Of a stretch of DNA of 25,239 nt, positions 21,837 to 25,239 are shown piece after piece. The position numbers and the translations under genes were made by a program. The stretch lies in NCBI GenBank assembly GCA_900545815.1, contig URAM01000029.1, forward strand, positions 1 to 25,239. The letters run 5' to 3'. The notes beneath the pieces were generated by a model. It did no database searches, was not told the DNA's origin, and was given only the letters and a program-made list of their open reading frames with translations. How positions within the stretch are numbered: position 1 is the first letter of the stretch; each line of letters starts with the position of its first letter. The DNA is from an uncultured Eubacteriales bacterium (GTDB taxonomy: Bacteria; Bacillota; Clostridia; Oscillospirales; Oscillospiraceae).

Positions 21837-23381
21837 TTATTCCAGCTCTTTGAGTACAGCAGGGATGCCCTCCAACATCACGTTGCTGGCCGTCATCCCT
21901 CGGCGGCCATACTGTTCCGCCATTTGATCCCCAGCCTTGCCGTGGACCCAAACAGCGGCGGCTGCCGCTTCCAGGGCGTCCATGCCCTGTGCCAGGAAGG
22001 AGGTGATGAGTCCTGCCAGCACATCGCCGCTGCCGCCTTTGGCCAGGCCATCGTTTCCGGTGGTGTTCAGATACGCTCTGCCATCCGGGCCGGCCACGAT
22101 GGTGCGGTGTCCCTTCAAGACCAAAACGCAGTGATGGGCTTTGGCAAAGTCCAAGGCTGTACTCAAGCGATCCTTCCCCGGCCACTGCCCGGTGAGGGTG
22201 TGGAATTCTCCATCGTGGGGCGTCAGGACGGTGGGAGCGCTTCGGCTGTCCAGTACATCCATATGCCCGGCGATGGCGTTTATGCCGTCGGCGTCCAAAA
22301 CCACGGGGCAGGCGCAGCGTTTCAGCACCTGTTTCACCACCTCCTGGGTCTGGGGCAGCTTGCCCAGACCGGGGCCGATGAGGGCAGCCTGCATCTCAGC
22401 GAGCTTTTCCAGAATCACCGGCACGGAGGCTTCCCCCAATGCGCCCTGTTCATCGGGCAGGGCTACCGGCATCTCCTCCACGCATTTCAGAGCGGTGATG
22501 GGATAAATCGTCTCCGGAATGCCCAAAAAGACCAGACCCGCACCGCTGTGGGTGGCGGTGTGGGAGGCCATGATGGGGGCGCCGGGATAGGGCTTGCTGC
22601 CAGCCAGCAGGAGAACCTTCCCAAAGGTGCCCTTGTGGCCGTCTCTGGGGCGCTGGGGGAGCAGCTTTCGCACCGTGTCCTCCTCCAGGATGGTCACTGG
22701 GTAGTTCAGGCTGTCCACCAGGATGGAATCCAGGCCGATGTCTACGATATAAAGGGCGCCGGTACACAGTCCGCCGTCTCCAATGATATGGCCGGGCTTG
22801 GCCATGGTGAAAGTCACGGTAGCATCCGCCTGCACGGCAGTGCCCATGACGCAGCCGGTGTTGGCCTGGACGCCGGAGGGGATGTCGGCGGCGATGACAA
22901 TGCCATCGCTCTCGTTGATCCACTCCACCGCCGTCACCACGTCCCCTGCCAGATCACGCCCCAGGCCGATGCCAAAGAGGGCATCGATGACCACATGGGC
23001 GGCGCAGGTGAACAGATGCTGATCCACGTCCTCCGGATCGAAGTCCTCCAGCTGGACGCCGCAGGCGTTGAGGCGCTGTTCGTTGGCTTTGGAATCTGGG
23101 GTCATTTTCTCCCGTTTTCCCACCAAAAACGCCCGTACCTTCACCCCAGCCTCGTGGAGCATTCGGGCGCAGGCCACGCCGTCCCCGCCGTTGTTGCCGG
23201 TGCCGCAGAACACTGCGGCCCAGGGCAGCTCGCCCTCCTCCGCCTCGTTCTCCAGGTACTGCAAGGCCACATCGGTCAGTCCCCGAGACGCCCGCTCCAT
23301 GAGCAGCAGACCGGTCTCCAGATCTCCGTTGATGGTGGTCTGATCCAGCCAGTGCAGCTGCTCTGCCGTTCCTGTTCGCAT
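21837..23381 (-). CDS. nnr: Bifunctional NAD(P)H-hydrate epimerase / ADP-dependent dehydratase
   Basis: A 514-residue fusion that repairs hydrated NADH and NADPH. The N-terminal half (about 1-215) is the YjeF_N epimerase domain: FCGTGNNGGDGVACARML, VVIDALFGIGLGRDL and AADIPSGVQANTG. The C-terminal half (about 235-510) is the ribokinase-like dehydratase: KGTFGKVLLLAGS, GPGLGKLPQTQE, VLDADGINAIAG, LTPHDGEFHTL and NTTGNDGLAKGGSGDVLAGLI. AAAGGAGTG lies about 8 bases before the ATG. It is the first gene of the unit running to alr. Fusion of both activities is common in bacteria, so nothing here is broken. Confidence 0.96.
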   Translation of the reverse strand: MRTGTAEQLHWLDQTTINGDLETGLLLMERASRGLTDVALQYLENEAEEGELPWAAVFCGTGNNGGDGVACARMLHEAGVKVRAFLVGKREKMTPDSKANEQRLNACGVQLEDFDPEDVDQHLFTCAAHVVIDALFGIGLGRDLAGDVVTAVEWINESDGIVIAADIPSGVQANTGCVMGTAVQADATVTFTMAKPGHIIGDGGLCTGALYIVDIGLDSILVDSLNYPVTILEEDTVRKLLPQRPRDGHKGTFGKVLLLAGSKPYPGAPIMASHTATHSGAGLVFLGIPETIYPITALKCVEEMPVALPDEQGALGEASVPVILEKLAEMQAALIGPGLGKLPQTQEVVKQVLKRCACPVVLDADGINAIAGHMDVLDSRSAPTVLTPHDGEFHTLTGQWPGKDRLSTALDFAKAHHCVLVLKGHRTIVAGPDGRAYLNTTGNDGLAKGGSGDVLAGLITSFLAQGMDALEAAAAAVWVHGKAGDQMAEQYGRRGMTASNVMLEGIPAVLKELE

Positions 23382-23422
23382 GGGTTTTCACTCCTTTCAT
23401 TGCTGTGTGTTCCGTTTGGTTC

Positions 23423-23451
23423 ATTGTATCAGCTTCTCCGGCAAAATGCAA
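23423..23451 (-). promoter_or_regulatory. Promoter of the nnr-lipoprotein-alr unit
   Basis: On the minus strand TTGCAT (23451-23446) and TACAAT (23428-23423) are 17 bases apart, about 42 bases before the start codon. Confidence 0.78.
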
Positions 23452-23508
23452 TTTCTTCCTTGCCAAAATTCATTTCCCTTCGAGCGGTTTGTTTTTTTCA
23501 TTTCCCCC

Positions 23509-23537
23509 TTGCGCTTTCCCCCTTTTTGTGCTATAAA
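23509..23537 (+). promoter_or_regulatory. Promoter of the pheST T-box leader
   Basis: TTGCGC at 23509-23514 and TATAAA at 23532-23537 are 17 bases apart. The start near 23544 puts the whole T-box in the leader. Confidence 0.72.
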
Positions 23538-23544
23538 TTTTAAG

Positions 23545-23788
23545 GTATAGGAAAAGCAAAGAACGGGAAAATGGCGGTTTGGCCTGCCCAAGAGAGTCTC
23601 TGTCACCGGCTGAGAGCAGAGATGGCAAGCTGCGTCTGGTTCGCCCGGGAGCTGCCGTGGGGAAAGACACGGCCGGGGTCATCCTCCGTTACCGGGATGG
23701 TGAGTGTGCGTGTGGCAGAGACACGCAAATGCGGGTGGTACCGCGGAAGGGGTTCCTTTCGTCCTGTTGTGGGATGGAAGGTTTTTTT
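23545..23788 (+). promoter_or_regulatory. T-box riboswitch, phenylalanine-specific
   Basis: The leader of pheS has the T-box landmarks in order: the AGAGAGTC stem I base near 23591, the distal-loop region, a specifier region with TTC (Phe codon) at 23640-23642 followed by the GGGAG element, and the T-box core TGGTACCGCGG at 23736-23746. It ends in a terminator hairpin before pheS. Uncharged tRNA-Phe should pair with the specifier and T-box core and prevent termination. The specifier was assigned from position and downstream gene. Confidence 0.92.
23755..23788 (+). terminator. T-box terminator
   Basis: CCTTTCGTCC (23755-23764) pairs with GGATGGAAGG (23772-23781, two G-T pairs) and is followed by seven Ts. 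The alternative antiterminator would involve the TGGTACCGCGG core just upstream. Confidence 0.9.
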
Positions 23789-23840
23789 ATTGCCTGCGCA
23801 CAGAACTATATCGATCATGCTTGAGAGGAGCTTTGTGGTT

Positions 23841-24866
23841 ATGAAAGAACAACTGGCGAAAATCAGGGCCGCGGCCCTAGAGGCCATTGCGGACAGCAAT
23901 GCCGCTGCCGCCCTGGACAGCGTCCGGGTCAAGTACCTGGGCAAAAAAGGCGAACTGACCTCCGTGCTGAAGCAGATGGGCAAGCTGTCTGCCGAGGAGC
24001 GTCCGGTGATCGGCCAGATCGCCAACGAAGTCCGTGAGACCCTGACCAAAGCCATCGCCGACCAGCAGTCCAAGCTGGCGGAAAAGGCACTGGAGGCCAA
24101 GCTGGCTTCCGAGACGTTGGACGTGTCCATCCCCGGCATCAAGACCCAGCTGGGGCATCGTCATCCCGTGAACCAGGTCATCGACATGGTGACTGAAATC
24201 TTCCTGGGCATGGGCTTCACCCGGGCAGAAGGCCCCGAAGTGGAGCTGGCGGACTACAACTTCACCCGTCTGAACACCGATGAAGGCCATCCCGCTCGGG
24301 AGTGGTCGGACACCTTCTATCTCAGAGAGGACTCCTCCCTGCTGCTGCGCACCCAGACTTCCCCCATGCAGATCCGTGTCATGGAGAGCCACAAGCCCCC
24401 CATCCGCATCGTCGCCCCCGGCCGTGTGTACCGGAAGGACGAGGCGGACGCCACCCACTCCCCCATGTTCCATCAGATCGAGGGCATGGTGGTGGATAAG
24501 GGCGTCACCATGGCCGACCTGAAGGGCACCCTGAACGAGGTGGTCAAGAGCCTGTACGGCGAAGACGCCGTCACCCGCTTCCGTCCCCATCACTTCCCCT
24601 TCACCGAACCCTCCTGCGAGGTGGATGTGCAGTGCTTCTCCTGCAAGGGCAAGGGCTGCTCCGTCTGCAAGGGCGAGGGCTGGATCGAGGTGCTGGGCGC
24701 CGGCATGATCCATCCCAAAGTGCTCAAGGGCTGCAACATCGACACCGATGTCTACTCCGGCTGGGCCTTCGGCATGGGCGTGGAGCGTCTGGCTATGATG
24801 CGCTACGGCATCAACAACCTGAAGCTCTGCTTTGAAAACGACGTCCGGTTCCTGGAACAGTTCTGA
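23841..24866 (+). CDS. pheS: Phenylalanyl-tRNA synthetase alpha subunit
   Basis: PheS carries the aminoacylation site of the alpha2-beta2 enzyme. The 341-residue length is normal. Residues about 1-85 form the tRNA-contacting coiled coil (MKEQLAKIRAAALEAIADSN onward). The class II core follows: motif 1 around HPVNQVIDMVTEIFLGMGF, DTFYLREDSSLLLRTQTSPMQ, motif 2 GRVYRKDEADATHSPMFHQIEG, and motif 3 GWAFGMGVERLAMMRYG. A Cys-rich insert, CFSCKGKGCSVCKGEGW, is typical. I take the ATG at 23841 after AGGAG (23826-23830), 10 bases upstream; a longer reading runs back through the T-box leader. It is followed by pheT in one transcript. Confidence 0.97.
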   Translation: MKEQLAKIRAAALEAIADSNAAAALDSVRVKYLGKKGELTSVLKQMGKLSAEERPVIGQIANEVRETLTKAIADQQSKLAEKALEAKLASETLDVSIPGIKTQLGHRHPVNQVIDMVTEIFLGMGFTRAEGPEVELADYNFTRLNTDEGHPAREWSDTFYLREDSSLLLRTQTSPMQIRVMESHKPPIRIVAPGRVYRKDEADATHSPMFHQIEGMVVDKGVTMADLKGTLNEVVKSLYGEDAVTRFRPHHFPFTEPSCEVDVQCFSCKGKGCSVCKGEGWIEVLGAGMIHPKVLKGCNIDTDVYSGWAFGMGVERLAMMRYGINNLKLCFENDVRFLEQF

Positions 24867-24886
24867 TCGAAGGAGGCTGAAACACA

Positions 24887-25239
24887 ATGATTCTTTCCCG
24901 TAACTGGCTGAACGAGTTCGTTCCCAATATCAGCGTCAACGACATTGACGACAAGGCCTTCTCCGAGGCCATGACCATTTCCGGCTCCAAAGTGGAGACC
25001 TTTGAGGCGCTGGGACACGAGATCTCCAACGTGGTCGTGGGCCGCGTGACGGAGATGAAGCGCCACCCCAATTCCGACCATATGTGGGTTTGCCAGATCG
25101 ACGTGGGCGATGAGACCGTGCAGATCTGCACCGGCGCCTGGAACGTCCATGTGGGCGACCTGGTCCCTGCCGCCCTCCACAAGTCCACTCTGCCTGGCGG
25201 AAAGAAGATCGAAAAGGGCAAGCTCCGGGGCGAGGTCTC
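24887..25239 (+). CDS. pheT: Phenylalanyl-tRNA synthetase beta subunit, 3' end outside window
   Basis: The first 117 codons are present, starting MILSRNWLNEFVPNISVND. Residues about 40-117 match the N-terminal OB-fold tRNA-binding domain of PheT: VVVGRVTEMKRHPNSDHMWV, then CQIDVGDETVQICTGAWNV and GDLVPAALHKSTLPGGKKI. AAGGAGG (24870-24876) lies 10 bases before the ATG, 20 bases after the pheS stop. The rest of this roughly 800-residue protein lies to the right. Confidence 0.97.
   Translation, partial: MILSRNWLNEFVPNISVNDIDDKAFSEAMTISGSKVETFEALGHEISNVVVGRVTEMKRHPNSDHMWVCQIDVGDETVQICTGAWNVHVGDLVPAALHKSTLPGGKKIEKGKLRGEV

Noticed and set aside
19932..23543. Two very long plus-strand frames opposite alr, the lipoprotein gene and the nnr fusion
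   Set aside because: Repetitive His/Gly/Val content typical of antisense frames; the minus-strand genes carry intact catalytic motifs.
1..25239. CRISPR arrays, insertion sequences, prophage genes, tRNA or rRNA genes
   Set aside because: No regularly spaced direct repeats, transposase motifs, phage genes or recognisable RNA gene sequences were seen in any part of the window.

Overview
The window is about 25 kb of GC-rich (high-50s percent by eye) bacterial chromosome. It reads like a Firmicute of the class Clostridia, probably an Oscillospirales/Ruminococcaceae-type gut anaerobe. The reasons are a T-box leader on pheST, a SAM-I riboswitch on metK, sigma-A promoters with 16-17 bp spacers, strong AGGAGG-type ribosome sites, a flavodiiron protein, a PerR-like regulator, and an alr-mazF neighbourhood resembling that of Bacillus. 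Genus-level placement is inference only.

Layout. 1-5565 (+) is the distal part of a purine operon: purM (5' end cut off), purN, a PurO-type IMP cyclohydrolase, a stand-alone AICAR formyltransferase, a frameshifted acyltransferase-3 gene and purD, closed by a strong terminator. 5566-6236 has no protein gene but holds a promoter, a candidate structured small RNA with its own terminator, and a run of palindromes. 6237-7665 (-) is metK behind a SAM-I riboswitch. 7720-8590 (+) is a MarR-type regulator with an acyl carrier protein, with an operator-like dyad over the predicted transcription start. 8596-10395 (-) is a solitary Hsp70 (DnaK). 10532-13176 (+) is glf (UDP-galactopyranose mutase) with a LytR-CpsA-Psr ligase, a cell-envelope glycopolymer pair. 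13185-14317 (-) and 14424-15486 (+) are a divergent threonine-dehydrogenase-like gene and a LysR regulator. 15519-17533 (-) holds a flavodiiron protein and a cyclase-family hydrolase.

17511-18004 is a pyrimidine-rich gap without a convincing gene and with a small cluster of DnaA-box-like 9-mers. 18005-18798 (-) is a PerR-like Fur-family regulator followed by a TSCPD-domain protein. 18846-19349 (+) is a small lipoprotein divergent from it, and the two promoters share repeated TTTCCCGC elements. 19368-23451 (-) runs nnrE-nnrD fusion, lipoprotein, alr, terminator, mazF, with no mazE in the place where Bacillus has it. 23509 to the right edge (+) is a T-box (UUC specifier), pheS and the start of pheT.

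Most content is housekeeping metabolism with well-recognised regulation. The least explained parts are the candidate small RNA at 5808-5978, the palindrome cluster beside it, the acyltransferase inside the purine operon, the MarR/acyl-carrier-protein pair, the repeated elements at 18782-18842, and the DnaA-box-like cluster. I see no CRISPR array, insertion sequence, prophage, tRNA or rRNA.
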